A stretch of 55,168 bases of DNA from Chromobacterium haemolyticum (GTDB lineage: Bacteria > Pseudomonadota > Gammaproteobacteria > Burkholderiales > Chromobacteriaceae), in assembly GCF_002081825.1 (NCBI RefSeq), contig NZ_MUKU01000034.1, positions 1 through 55,168 of the forward strand, in the 5' to 3' direction. This document shows, in pieces, positions 6,637 to 15,841 of the stretch. The notes beneath the pieces are model-generated. The model searched no databases. It was given only the letters and a program-made list of their open reading frames with translations, and was not told the origin of the DNA. The translations under genes and the position numbers were made by a program. Each line of letters begins with the position of its first letter. Within the stretch, counting starts at the first letter, position 1.

Positions 6637-8349
6637 ATGAGCACAGCCAACACCAACTCGACCACCTTCCAAAGCGTTGCCGCCGCCAAAACCGGCGCCT
6701 CGCCGCGGAAGAACTACGACGACCCGTACAGCAAGCGCCTGTTCCTGATCATCGACAGCCTGCCGGAAATGCAGCGTGCGCTGGCGATGACTCTATCCTC
6801 CTTCGGCGCCGACAAGGTGGAGTACGCCAGCAAGGCCGGCGACGCGCTGGCCAAGATGGGTAAATACGAGTTCGACGTAGTGCTGTGCGACTACGATCTG
6901 GGCAACGGCTACGACGGCCTCTACCTGTTCGAGGAAGTCAAAGAACGCAATCTGATCAAACAATCCTGCGTGTTCATGATCGTCACCGGCGAGCGCCGTT
7001 CCCAGCGCGTGATCTCCGCCGCGGAGTTGGGGCCGGACGACTACCTGCTCAAACCCTTCACCGGCGAAGTGTTGCGCGAGCGGCTGGAGAAGGCGATGCG
7101 CCGCCGCGAAGCCTTCCGCCTCGTGGACGAGGCCATCATGCGCCACGAATACCTGAGCGCTATCGAAGTCTGCTCGCGTCTGATCAGCGAGCGCGGCGAG
7201 TTCACGCTGGACTTCATGAAACTCAAGGGCTCGCTGGCGCTGAAGATAGGCGACTTCGACAGCGCGCGTTCCTTGTACATGGACGTGTTGCGCATCAAGC
7301 CAGTGCCCTGGGCCAAAATGGGCCTGGCCAAATCGCTGACCGGCCTGAAAGCCTATGACGAGGCGCGGCTGCTGTTCGAAGAAGTCCTCACCGACAACGA
7401 CCGGGTGATGGAAGCCTACGACTGGCTGGCCAAACTCTACCGCAGCAACCACAACCTGGACGAAGCCCAGGCCACCTTGAAGCAAGCCACCGACATCTCC
7501 CCGGTAGTTTTCCGCCGTCAGCAACAGCTGGCGGAAGTGGCCCTGCTCAACAATCAGTTGGAGGTGGCGGAAAACGCCTGCCAAACCACGCTGGACATCG
7601 CCAAATACACCTGGCACCGCAGCCCCACTCACTACGCCGCGCTGGCGCGGGTGCAACTGGCGCGCGGCGACACCGCCAACGTCGGCCGCACCCTGTCCAA
7701 TCTGCGCCGCGACTATCGCTACAACGAAGAAGGCGAGTGGATGGCTTCCGTGGTGGACAGCCAGCTGCAAAGCAAGAAAGGCAACCGCGACAAGGCACGC
7801 CAGTTATTTGGCGACGCCGAAGCCAAGTTCCGCCAGCTGGCGCCCAAGCTCAGCAGCGACGCGCAGATGGAGTTCGCCCGTGCCTGCTACGCTCAGGGCC
7901 ACAAGGACGCCGGCAACAACGTGATGCGCGATCTGGTGCGCAACCATCACGACGACGAGGAACTGCTCGCGCGCTTTGGGGACATGTTCGAAGAAGTGGG
8001 CCTGGGCGAAGACGGCCGCCAGCTGATCGCGGACAACGTGCAATCGGTGCTGGAGCTCAACAACCAGGCGGTGCGCGAAGCCCAGGCCGGGCAATTCGAC
8101 TCCGCCATCGAACGCTTCGTCAAAGCCCACGAGGAAATGCCGCAAAACATCCAGGTCATGCTCAACCTGATCAACGCCACCATGGCCTACGTCCACCGTC
8201 AGGGCTGGCATGAAAGCCATATGCGCCGCGCCCACGACATGCTGAGCAAGGTGCGCGACATCGCCCCCACCAACAACAAGTTCCAGAAAATCCTTCAAGC
8301 CTGGCGCATGCTGGTGGAGAAGCTGGGCAAACCGCAATGGGTGCTGTAA
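6637..8349 (+). CDS. response-regulator receiver protein with TPR repeats
   Basis: This 570-residue protein has a receiver domain at about residues 30-150: CDYDLGNGYDG carries the phospho-acceptor aspartate near residue 85, IVTGE the conserved T, and LLKPF the lysine. The rest is helical with tetratricopeptide-like repeats (for example DFDSARSLYMDVLRIKPVPW and LDEAQATLKQATDISP). There is no DNA-binding domain, so output is probably by protein-protein contacts. The ATG at 6637 is preferred over a TTG at 6610. The stop overlaps the start of the LytTR regulator by 13 bases, coupling the two. REC-TPR proteins of this layout are known in Pseudomonas and Vibrio, but their targets are mostly unknown. 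No histidine kinase is encoded nearby. Confidence 0.85.
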   Translation: MSTANTNSTTFQSVAAAKTGASPRKNYDDPYSKRLFLIIDSLPEMQRALAMTLSSFGADKVEYASKAGDALAKMGKYEFDVVLCDYDLGNGYDGLYLFEEVKERNLIKQSCVFMIVTGERRSQRVISAAELGPDDYLLKPFTGEVLRERLEKAMRRREAFRLVDEAIMRHEYLSAIEVCSRLISERGEFTLDFMKLKGSLALKIGDFDSARSLYMDVLRIKPVPWAKMGLAKSLTGLKAYDEARLLFEEVLTDNDRVMEAYDWLAKLYRSNHNLDEAQATLKQATDISPVVFRRQQQLAEVALLNNQLEVAENACQTTLDIAKYTWHRSPTHYAALARVQLARGDTANVGRTLSNLRRDYRYNEEGEWMASVVDSQLQSKKGNRDKARQLFGDAEAKFRQLAPKLSSDAQMEFARACYAQGHKDAGNNVMRDLVRNHHDDEELLARFGDMFEEVGLGEDGRQLIADNVQSVLELNNQAVREAQAGQFDSAIERFVKAHEEMPQNIQVMLNLINATMAYVHRQGWHESHMRRAHDMLSKVRDIAPTNNKFQKILQAWRMLVEKLGKPQWVL

Positions 8350-9077
8350 ACCCCTGGCAAGACTGGCGCGCGCTGGTGGTGGACGACGAGCCGCTGGCCT
8401 GTGAACGACTGCGCCAGCTCTTGCGCGAACAGGGGCTGCAACACGTCGACTGCCTGACCGATAGCCGCCAGGCCATGGCCTGGCTGACGCAGAACCTAGC
8501 CGACATCGTGCTGGCCGACATCTCCATGCCCGGCGTTTCCGGCCTGGAACTGGCCCAGCAGCTGCGCCGCCAGCCGTTGGCGCCGCAGCTGATCTTCACC
8601 ACCGCCCATGAACAGTACGCGGTCAACGCCTTTGAACTGGAAGCCATAGACTACCTGCTCAAACCGGTGCGCCGCGAACGGCTGCGCCAGGCGCTGGAGC
8701 GCGCCTGCCGCCAGCGCGGCGATGCGCCGCAGCCGGAAGCCAGCTTCACCGTGCGCCAACGCGACCGCCTGCTGCCCATCCCTTTCTCCCAAGCCCGTTA
8801 TCTCAAAGCCGAACTCAAATACGTCACCCTGGTGACCCCGGACGCGGAATACCTGCTGGACGAAACCCTGATCGCACTGGAACAACGCCTGGGCGACGCC
8901 GCCGTGCGCATCCACCGCAATTGCCTGGTGATGCGTCACGCGCTGCGCGAACTGTTCCGCGCCAACATCGACGGCGAGGAACAATGGCAAGTACGCTTGG
9001 CCGACATCGGCCAGCCGCTGCCGGTCAGCCGGCGGCAGCTGGCCGGCATCAAGCAATGCCTGCACCAGCAGGACTAG
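8337..9077 (+). CDS. LytTR-family response regulator (AlgR/BtsR-like)
   Basis: The 246-residue protein combines a receiver domain (residues 10-125: VVDDEPLAC, ADISMPGVSGLEL with aspartate near 61, TTAHEQYAV, YLLKPV) with a C-terminal LytTR DNA-binding domain (about 150-245: YLKAELKYVTLVT, IHRNCLVM, LPVSRRQ). LytTR regulators bind paired direct repeats upstream of target genes, and AlgR and BtsR are the best-known relatives. The ATG at 8337 lies inside the end of the REC-TPR gene (13-base overlap), so the two are co-translated. No kinase gene lies in the window. The pairing with a REC-TPR partner is the odd point, and the two may compete for one kinase. Confidence 0.88.
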   Translation: MGAVNPWQDWRALVVDDEPLACERLRQLLREQGLQHVDCLTDSRQAMAWLTQNLADIVLADISMPGVSGLELAQQLRRQPLAPQLIFTTAHEQYAVNAFELEAIDYLLKPVRRERLRQALERACRQRGDAPQPEASFTVRQRDRLLPIPFSQARYLKAELKYVTLVTPDAEYLLDETLIALEQRLGDAAVRIHRNCLVMRHALRELFRANIDGEEQWQVRLADIGQPLPVSRRQLAGIKQCLHQQD

Positions 9078-9202
9078 GCTCGCCCTCCCCACCCCGCGCG
9101 CCGTCGCCATATATACAGATCACAAAACCAAAGCATCTGTAATCATTGATGGCAGAAAGCTGCGTTCTGATTTTCAATCGCATCAAGCTTGACTTTAGTC
9201 AT

Positions 9203-9230
9203 TTGTCATTATCAGAACTAAAACTATCAT
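9203..9230 (+). promoter_or_regulatory. possible promoter of the hypX-like gene
   Basis: TTGTCA (9203-9208) and TATCAT (9225-9230) are separated by 16 bp in the AT-rich gap before the gene at 9306. The 228-bp gap between 9078 and 9305 shows no other clear signal. Confidence 0.35.
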
Positions 9231-9305
9231 CCTCGCCCATGCGCACGGTTCGCGCGGCAGCGTCCCGCCGCCGGCCATGCATTCATTTTTGGGCAAGGAG
9301 CGGTC

Positions 9306-11006
9306 ATGCGGTCATTGAAAATCATCTTGTTGTCGTCGGCGTTCAACGGTCTCACCCAACGCGCCTGGCTGGAATTGCGCCAGTCCGGCCACCAAGTCAG
9401 CGTGCAGCTGTTCACCAACGAGCAGGAAGTCGGCGCCAACATCCAGCAATCCGGCGCCGATCTCGTCATCTGCCCCTTCCTCAAGGACCGGGTGCCGGAA
9501 ACCCTGTGGCGCGACGCCAGCCGGCCGGTGGTCATCATCCATCCCGGCATCGTCGGCGACCGCGGCGCCTCGGCGCTGGATTGGGCCATCACCCTGCGAG
9601 CAAAACGCTGGGGCGTCACCGCGCTGCAAGCGGTGGAGGAAATGGACGCCGGCCCGATCTGGTCCAGCTGCGAATTCGACATGCCGCCGGACGTGCGCAA
9701 ATCCGAGCTCTACAACGGCCCGGTCAGCGACGCCGCCATGTATTGCATCCGCGACGTGGTGGAGAAGTTCGGCACCGGCTTCGCGCCCGCGCCGCTGGAC
9801 TACGGCCAAGCGCATGTGCGCGGCCGGCTGCAGCCCAATATGAAACAAAGCGACCGCGCCTTCCTGTGGCAACAGCCCGCCGTAGAGATCAAGCGCCGCA
9901 TCGACGCCGCCGACGGCCAGCCCGGCGTGCTGACGCAACTGGCCGGCGGAGACTACTACGTCTACGACGCCCATCTGGACTATCGCGCCGGCCAGCCGGG
10001 GCAGCTGCTGGCAGTGCACGACGACGCCGTGCTGGTGGGCGCCGGCGAGCACAGCCTGTGGCTGGGCGCGCTGCGCCGCAAACCGGAGGCCGGCGAGGAA
10101 ACCTTCAAGCGCCCGGCGCGACATGTGCTGGCCGGCTTGCTGGACGGCGTGCCGCGGCTGGACTGGTCCATCAACACCCACCCGCACTGCGAAGAAAGCT
10201 ACCAGCCTATCCGCTACCGCGAATACGGCCGCGTCGGCGAACTCACCTTCGAGTTCTACAACGGCGCGATGAGTACCGAACAATGCCAACGGCTGAGCGA
10301 GGCGCTGCGCTGGGCCAAAGCTCAGGACACCAGCGTGCTGCTGGTGCGCGGTGGCCGCGGCAGCTTCAGCAACGGCGTCCACCTCAACGTGATCCAGGCC
10401 GCGCCGGAGCCAGGTTTGGAGGCATGGGCCAATATCCAGGCCATCGACGACGTCTGCCAGGAAATGCTGACCGCGCGCCAACTGGTGGTGTCAGGCTTGA
10501 CCGGCAACGCCGGCGCCGGCGGCGTGATGCTGGCCTTGGCAGCCGATCTGGTCTTCGCCCGCGGCGGCGTGGTGCTTAACCCTCATTACAAGACCATGGG
10601 CCTGTACGGCTCGGAATACTGGACCTACAGCCTGCCGCGCGCGGTGGGCGAAGAACAGGCCCGGCAGCTGACCGACGCCTGCCTACCGCTGAGCGCGCGC
10701 GAAGCCTGGCGTCTGGGCATGGTTCACGACATCGGCCCGCACGACCCGCACGACTTCGGCGTCTGGTTGCGGCAAGCCGCCGGGCTGGCGCTGAATGACG
10801 ACCGTTTCCGCCCGCAGCGCGCGCGCAAGGCTGAGCTGGACTTGGAGCGGATGGAGCGCTGCCGCCAGGCCGAGCTGCTGGAGATGCGCCAGGACATGGT
10901 GGAAAACCGCGGCCAGTTTTTGGAGAAATGCCGCAATTTTGTGTTCAAGCGCAAAGCCTGCGGTACGCCGCAACGCTTGGTCGCCGATTGGGCTCAAGCA
11001 CGCTAA
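9306..11006 (+). CDS. hypX: HypX/HoxX-like formyltransferase/enoyl-CoA hydratase fusion
   Basis: The 566-residue protein has the HypX architecture. An N-terminal formyl-THF-dependent transferase-like domain (about 1-270) carries the diagnostic HPGIVGDRGASALDWAI segment, and a C-terminal crotonase-like domain (about 280-520) carries LVRGGRGSFSNGVHLN, GNAGAGGVMLALAAD and GLYGSEYWTYSLPR. HypX/HoxX makes CO from formyl-THF via formyl-CoA for the CO ligand of [NiFe]-hydrogenases under aerobic conditions. No hydrogenase or hyp gene is in the window, so this is either an orphan copy or a CO/formyl enzyme used elsewhere. The start at 9306 follows GCAAGGAGCGGTC, an excellent Shine-Dalgarno. A terminator follows at 11032. 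Confidence 0.85.
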   Translation: MRSLKIILLSSAFNGLTQRAWLELRQSGHQVSVQLFTNEQEVGANIQQSGADLVICPFLKDRVPETLWRDASRPVVIIHPGIVGDRGASALDWAITLRAKRWGVTALQAVEEMDAGPIWSSCEFDMPPDVRKSELYNGPVSDAAMYCIRDVVEKFGTGFAPAPLDYGQAHVRGRLQPNMKQSDRAFLWQQPAVEIKRRIDAADGQPGVLTQLAGGDYYVYDAHLDYRAGQPGQLLAVHDDAVLVGAGEHSLWLGALRRKPEAGEETFKRPARHVLAGLLDGVPRLDWSINTHPHCEESYQPIRYREYGRVGELTFEFYNGAMSTEQCQRLSEALRWAKAQDTSVLLVRGGRGSFSNGVHLNVIQAAPEPGLEAWANIQAIDDVCQEMLTARQLVVSGLTGNAGAGGVMLALAADLVFARGGVVLNPHYKTMGLYGSEYWTYSLPRAVGEEQARQLTDACLPLSAREAWRLGMVHDIGPHDPHDFGVWLRQAAGLALNDDRFRPQRARKAELDLERMERCRQAELLEMRQDMVENRGQFLEKCRNFVFKRKACGTPQRLVADWAQAR

Positions 11007-11031
11007 GAACCTGTCACACTGTTCTCTTCCT

Positions 11032-11065
11032 CAAACGGCCCGCCTTCGCGGGCCGTTTGATTTCA
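11032..11065 (+). terminator. rho-independent terminator after hypX
   Basis: CAAACGGCCCGC (11032-11043) pairs with GCGGGCCGTTTG (11048-11059) around a CTTC loop, followed by ATTTCAATTT. Because the hairpin is preceded by CTTCCT and flanked by AT-rich sequence, it is a strong terminator for the plus strand. Confidence 0.85.
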
Positions 11066-11203
11066 ATTTCATGACGAAAAACAACAGTATTGTTTTACGT
11101 ACAACTACTTAAAACCCGCTTTTTCATCAGCCAAAGCTAAAAAATAACCGCGCCTTCTTATAAAATCTATCATCTCCTCTTTCCCCCTTCCTACGGTTGC
11201 TAC

Positions 11204-12706
11204 ATGCGGACACGGCTGGTTTATGCAGGATGCATCGCGATATGGCTGGTGCTGAGTGCGCTAGTCGCCCTGTCGATCGCCAGTCACGCGCTGCTGGGCG
11301 CTGAGCAACAATTCAATCGCGACGCCCTGCTGCTCTCCGAACAGCTCAATCAAAAGCTGCAAAGTCATGAAACCGTGCTGGACAGCTACGCCACATTCAG
11401 CGCGCTGGACCGCCGCAGCGATCTGCCGTCCGAAAAAAGGCTGGCCCGACAACTGCTGCGCCGCTATCCGCCAATCCAGTGGCTGGGTCATATAGAACGC
11501 ATCAGCCCCGACCAGTTGCCGATATTCGGCCAACGCCTGAAGCAACTGTACGGCCAAGCGCTGCCCATGCCCGCCGCCAGCGGCGACGGTTGGGGAGGCC
11601 GCTTTGGCCTGTTTCCACTCGTCTTCATCGAACCCATGCCCCAGTCCAGCCTGCTGGCCGCGGACCTGGGCCGGCTGCAAGCCGCGCGCCAAGCTCTGCA
11701 GAATGCGCTGGAAAGCGGCCGGATGGAAATCTCCAGTCAGATCAAACTGCCCGGTCTCCCGGCCGGCTACCTGCTCATCCGCGCCATGGACGACATGCTG
11801 AGCAAACCGCTGGCCGCCTCTCTGGCGCCGGCGCACTTCGCCGCCATGGCAATACGCGCCGACAGCCTGCTGCCCAGCCCGCTGTCGCTGCGGGAAGGCG
11901 TGGAAGTTCGCCTGTTCCACCGCAACGATCCGCCGCCCGGCCCACCCGCCCTGCTGCGCGGTCCCGAACGCGCCAGCGCCTTGGAAACCCTGCTGTTCCC
12001 GCGCTTGGAAGCCCGCCACCCGCTGGGCGGCGCGAACCAGCCGCTCTTGCTCACCATCAACCAGCAACTGGGCTGGCGGCAGATCGGCACGTTCGAATGG
12101 GGCATGCTGCTGGTCCTGTCGCTGGCTTTGCTGACCGGCCTGCTGTTGGTGTCCCATCACTACCTGCAATTGGCGCACGGCCGCCGCCAGCGTGAAAACC
12201 AGCTGTTCTATCTGGCCAACCACGACCGCCTGACAGGACTGGCCAACCGCAACTTGTTCTACGACCGGCTGCAGCACGCCATCTCGCGCGTGGATCGCAG
12301 CGGCAAACGGCTGGCCCTGCTGTTTCTGGACTTGGACCGCTTCAAACCGGTCAACGACACCTACGGCCACATCACCGGCGACCGCATCCTGCAACTGATC
12401 GCAGCCCGCATCAAGGAAGAATTGCGCGGCGAAGACACGGTGGCGCGGCTGGGCGGCGATGAATTCGTGGTGTTGATGGAAGACATCGAATCCAACCGCG
12501 AAGCGGACAAAATCGTCAATCGCCTGAAGCAAGTGATTCATCAACCCTACGAGGTCAACGATCATTTGATTTCGGTGGGCGTCAGCATCGGCATCGCCTA
12601 TTACCCGGAGGACGGCTTGTTGATCGACGAGTTGCTGACGGTGGCGGACCGGAAGATGTACGGGAATAAGCGCGAGATCGCGGCAGCGGGCGCCGAAACC
12701 GCCTGA
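11204..12706 (+). CDS. membrane diguanylate cyclase with periplasmic sensor region
   Basis: This 500-residue protein makes c-di-GMP from two GTP. A membrane helix at about 7-29 and another at about 297-318 enclose a roughly 265-residue periplasmic region of unknown fold (CHASE-like in position). The GGDEF domain occupies about 335-495, with NHDRLTGLANRNLF, FLDLDRFKPVNDTYGH and the catalytic RLGGDEFVV near residue 416. RGED five residues before GGDEF is an allosteric inhibitory (RxxD) site. No EAL domain is attached. The gene is monocistronic and ends 23 bases from the convergent permease gene. The signal sensed is unknown. Confidence 0.92.
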   Translation: MRTRLVYAGCIAIWLVLSALVALSIASHALLGAEQQFNRDALLLSEQLNQKLQSHETVLDSYATFSALDRRSDLPSEKRLARQLLRRYPPIQWLGHIERISPDQLPIFGQRLKQLYGQALPMPAASGDGWGGRFGLFPLVFIEPMPQSSLLAADLGRLQAARQALQNALESGRMEISSQIKLPGLPAGYLLIRAMDDMLSKPLAASLAPAHFAAMAIRADSLLPSPLSLREGVEVRLFHRNDPPPGPPALLRGPERASALETLLFPRLEARHPLGGANQPLLLTINQQLGWRQIGTFEWGMLLVLSLALLTGLLLVSHHYLQLAHGRRQRENQLFYLANHDRLTGLANRNLFYDRLQHAISRVDRSGKRLALLFLDLDRFKPVNDTYGHITGDRILQLIAARIKEELRGEDTVARLGGDEFVVLMEDIESNREADKIVNRLKQVIHQPYEVNDHLISVGVSIGIAYYPEDGLLIDELLTVADRKMYGNKREIAAAGAETA

Positions 12707-12729
12707 TCCCGGCCGCCGCAATCCCCCCT

Positions 12730-14085
12730 CTAATGCGCCGCCTCCCCAAGCGCGACGCCGGACGACGCCGTTTCCCGCGGCCGCGCCAAGCCGTTGAACC
12801 AGACATTCAGCGCCACCGCGCTAACCGTGGCCAGCAAGATGCCGCTATGCAACAAGGGCGCCAGCACTTCCGGCAATTGCCGGAAAAAGCCGGGCGACAC
12901 CGTCGGAATCATGCCCAGGCCCAGGCTGATGGCCACCACCAGCAGATTGTGCCGCTGCGTCTGATAATCCACCTTGCCCAGAATCTTGATCCCGGTGGCC
13001 AGCACCATGCCAAACATCACCAGGCCGGCTCCGCCCAACACAAAGGGCGGAATAGACGCCACGATCAGCGACATCTTGGGCACCAGGCCAAACACCACGA
13101 GAATGCCGCCGGCCATCACACACACCCAGCGGCTGCTGACCCCGGTGACGCCCACCAGGCCGACATTCTGGGAAAACGAGGTATGGGGGAAGGAGTTGAA
13201 CAGGCCGCCTATCACCGTGCCCAGCGCATCCACCCGCAGGCCTCTCACCAAGGCGGCCCTGTCCACCGGACGCTCCACAATCTCTCCCAGCGCCAGGAAC
13301 ATGCCCATGGATTCCACAAAAATGATCAGCATCACCACGGTCAACGTCAGGATGGACCACAGTTCAAAACGCGGCATGCCGAAACGGAAGGGCGCGATGG
13401 GCGCGAACCAAGCCGCCTCCCCCAAGCCGCCCAAGTTGACCTTGCCCAGCAGCAAGGCTAGGGCAAAGCCGAACAACAAACCCAGCAATACCGCGATATT
13501 GCAGAAGAAACCTTTCAGATAACGGGTAACCAGAAGAATGAACACCAGCACCGCCACCGATACCCCCAGATAGAGCGGATGGCCATAGTCCGGGTTGCCT
13601 CTGCCGCCGGCGGCCCAGTCGATGCCAACCCGGATGATGGACAGGCCGATGGAGGTGATCACCACCCCGGTGACCAGCGGTGGAAACAAGCCGATCAATC
13701 GCCCCATCAGCGGCACCATCAACAAGCTGAGCACCCCGGCGCCGATGGTGGCCCCGAAAATGCCGGGCAAACCCAGCGCCGGATTGCCGCCAATCGCCAC
13801 CATCGGCCCCACCGCGGCGAAAGTCACCGCCATGATGACCGGCAGCCGGATGCCCAGACCGCGAACGCCCAAGCACTGCAATAAGGTCACCACCCCGCAA
13901 CAGAACAGGTCCGCGCTGATCAAGAACGCGATTTGCTCCTTGGGCAAGCCCAGAGAACTGCCGATGATCAGCGGCACAGCCACCGCACCGGCGTACATCA
14001 CCAACACATGTTGCAGGCCCAGAGTGAACAGCTTGCCCAAGGGCAGGCGTTGATCCACCGGGTGCACCGACAGCTTGGAATCCAT
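12730..14085 (-). CDS. NCS2 nucleobase:cation symporter, urate/xanthine type
   Basis: This 451-residue protein has about 12-14 membrane helices and belongs to the nucleobase-ascorbate transporter (NCS2) family. Family marks are GLQHVLVMYAGAVAVPLIIG near the N-terminus, the FVESMGMFLALGEIV segment with the substrate-contacting glutamates, and FNSFPHTSFSQNVGLVGVTG. XanQ, UacT and PucJ/K-type proteins import xanthine or urate with protons. It is the last gene of the urate-degradation arm (gntR-puuE-uraD-lysE-alc-allA-this gene), so urate or xanthine import is the likely job. The choice between the two substrates cannot be made from sequence alone. The start at 14085 is followed by MDSKLSVHPVDQRLP and preceded by AAAGGAGACG. 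Confidence 0.88.
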   Translation of the reverse strand: MDSKLSVHPVDQRLPLGKLFTLGLQHVLVMYAGAVAVPLIIGSSLGLPKEQIAFLISADLFCCGVVTLLQCLGVRGLGIRLPVIMAVTFAAVGPMVAIGGNPALGLPGIFGATIGAGVLSLLMVPLMGRLIGLFPPLVTGVVITSIGLSIIRVGIDWAAGGRGNPDYGHPLYLGVSVAVLVFILLVTRYLKGFFCNIAVLLGLLFGFALALLLGKVNLGGLGEAAWFAPIAPFRFGMPRFELWSILTLTVVMLIIFVESMGMFLALGEIVERPVDRAALVRGLRVDALGTVIGGLFNSFPHTSFSQNVGLVGVTGVSSRWVCVMAGGILVVFGLVPKMSLIVASIPPFVLGGAGLVMFGMVLATGIKILGKVDYQTQRHNLLVVAISLGLGMIPTVSPGFFRQLPEVLAPLLHSGILLATVSAVALNVWFNGLARPRETASSGVALGEAAH

Positions 14086-14196
14086 GCACGTCTCCTTTGT
14101 AGATGCCGGGCCGCTTTTTCAAACGCCGCCGCCCTGACGACTTGCGGGTATTACACAACCGACTCCTTGACCGCTAAAAAAGGAGGCCGACGCAGG

Positions 14197-14700
14197 CTAA
14201 CCAGCGCCGACCGATTGGATGAGATAAGACTGCGACAGCATCGCCTCGTCGCAATTGTCGCCGGCGCCGATGCGGTCCAGCAGGATGAAATCGCCGGCCC
14301 GCTCCAGACAGGTCAGCGGGTGGTGCCAGGTGCCGCGGTGGTAGTTGACGCCCTGATCGCCGCGCGCCAGAAAGGCGCGGACCCGGCTTTCGTCCGGCCG
14401 GTCGCCGACGCCAGCCGGCGCCACCACCACCACGCAAGCGACGCCGTTGCAAGGGATGAAAGCCTGGCTGCCCAGCGGATGCCGTTCCAGCATGCGGATC
14501 TCCAGCGGCAGGCGATGCGCGTCGCCGCGCGCCATGCTGATGCCGGGCTGGCCGCCGCCGGCCTCCACCAGGCCCAGCCGGTGATAGCGGCGAGTGCTGC
14601 CCTGATTGATAGGAAACCAATCGCTGCCGTCGATTTCGATCACATCGCCAAACGGGGCGAACGCCTGTTTGGTCAACGGTTCCAAGCTTAGAATCCTCAT
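14197..14700 (-). CDS. allA: ureidoglycolate lyase AllA
   Basis: The 167-residue protein matches AllA (ureidoglycolate hydrolase/lyase family), which splits (S)-ureidoglycolate to glyoxylate and urea after allantoicase. Visible family segments are EPLTKQAFAPFGDVIE at the N-terminus, RMLERHPLGSQAFIPCNG, and YHRGTWHHPLTCLERAGDF with the conserved histidines. Length is normal for the family (about 160-170). The ATG at 14700 fits MRILSLEPL. It lies 42 bases after alc and 111 bases before the permease on the same strand, in one transcription unit by position. Confidence 0.9.
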   Translation of the reverse strand: MRILSLEPLTKQAFAPFGDVIEIDGSDWFPINQGSTRRYHRLGLVEAGGGQPGISMARGDAHRLPLEIRMLERHPLGSQAFIPCNGVACVVVVAPAGVGDRPDESRVRAFLARGDQGVNYHRGTWHHPLTCLERAGDFILLDRIGAGDNCDEAMLSQSYLIQSVGAG

Positions 14701-14742
14701 GCCTCGCTCCTCAACAGAACACCATTGGCAAGGGCGAGCGGC

Positions 14743-15783
14743 TCAATCCGCCAGCCGTCCCCAAATCCGCAGCCGGCTGACCCCGCCGTCCGGGAAGATG
14801 TTCAGCCGCACATGGGTGACCGCGCCCAGATCGCGCAGCATGGTCTTGTCGTAAAAATGCTGCCGGTCCATCTCGGTTTTCTGCTCCGGCAGCAGAGCGT
14901 CCCAAAACATGGCCTGGGTCACGATGGACTGATCGGTGCCATGGCGGACATAGGCGGCCTGTACCGAAATCCGGTCCGGGTAATTGCCCTTGAAGTGGGC
15001 GGTGTCCACTTCGATGCTGTCCACCCACGCCGCATGCCCCAGCTCGACGATGCACCAATCGTTGCCCGGCTCCCGCCGACGGCGGGTTTCCCAGCCGTCG
15101 CCCATATTGACGCCGCGCCCCGGCATGATCAGCCGGAAGGGCACGCCGAAATGGGCGTCGTTATAAGCGACGATGCGGCCGCCCTTCGTCAGCGCCGACA
15201 CCTCATGCAGCGCGGCCGGGTCCTGCCGCGCCCAGTCGCAAACCGGCTGGCCGTAGACCCGAAAGCGCGCCACGCCGCCATCCGGATAGATATTCAGGCG
15301 CAGATGAGTCCAGCAGCTCGCATCGTCGATGGCGATGAAATGATGGCCGCTGGGGCCCAAGGACGCGGCCGGCAGGATCTCCACCCACTCGGTCCGCTCG
15401 TCCGGATCTCCGGCCGAGCGGCAAGCCTCCACCGAGGCCGCCGGCGGATAGTTGCCGCTAAAGTGGCTGGTATCGATGTCCAGCCCTTTGATCACGCCGG
15501 GCAGGCCCAGCTTGATCACCGCGTGGTCGTAGCCTCCGTTGCGGCGACGGCGGGTTTCCCAGCCATCCATCCATTTGCCGTGATCGTCGAACTCGCCGAC
15601 GATGAACACCGGCTCGGACGCTTGCAGCATCCGCTCCGCCGCGGCGAACCACTGATCGGAACAGGCCAGAACTCTGGCGCCGAAATCGGCGGCGGCCAGG
15701 TTGGCGTAACGCCGGGCGAACTCCGGCACCTCGACCGCCGGAGCGTGCAGCACCGTTCCCGCCGGGTGATTGACAAGCGCCAT
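14743..15783 (-). CDS. alc: allantoicase
   Basis: This 346-residue allantoicase hydrolyses allantoate to ureidoglycolate and urea. It shows the two tandem beta-jelly-roll repeats typical of the family: [13 protein letters not shown]...YDHAVIKLG...[12 protein letters not shown] in the first half and [11 protein letters not shown]...WCIVELG...[12 protein letters not shown] in the second. Each repeat ends with [11 protein letters not shown]-like or [11 protein letters not shown] sequence. Length agrees with bacterial family members. It lies between lysE and allA in the urate operon, directly upstream of the enzyme that uses its product. Confidence 0.95.
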   Translation of the reverse strand: MALVNHPAGTVLHAPAVEVPEFARRYANLAAADFGARVLACSDQWFAAAERMLQASEPVFIVGEFDDHGKWMDGWETRRRRNGGYDHAVIKLGLPGVIKGLDIDTSHFSGNYPPAASVEACRSAGDPDERTEWVEILPAASLGPSGHHFIAIDDASCWTHLRLNIYPDGGVARFRVYGQPVCDWARQDPAALHEVSALTKGGRIVAYNDAHFGVPFRLIMPGRGVNMGDGWETRRRREPGNDWCIVELGHAAWVDSIEVDTAHFKGNYPDRISVQAAYVRHGTDQSIVTQAMFWDALLPEQKTEMDRQHFYDKTMLRDLGAVTHVRLNIFPDGGVSRLRIWGRLAD

Positions 15784-15841
15784 CAGACTTTCTCCTTATC
15801 AATGACGTCGGCGCGCGCCATCTGGCCGCGCCGTCCGCCGT

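Noticed and set aside
9146-10579. A 477-codon plus-strand frame overlapping hypX in another frame
   Set aside because: Its translation is arginine/proline-rich and low in complexity, and hypX in the correct frame matches its family throughout.
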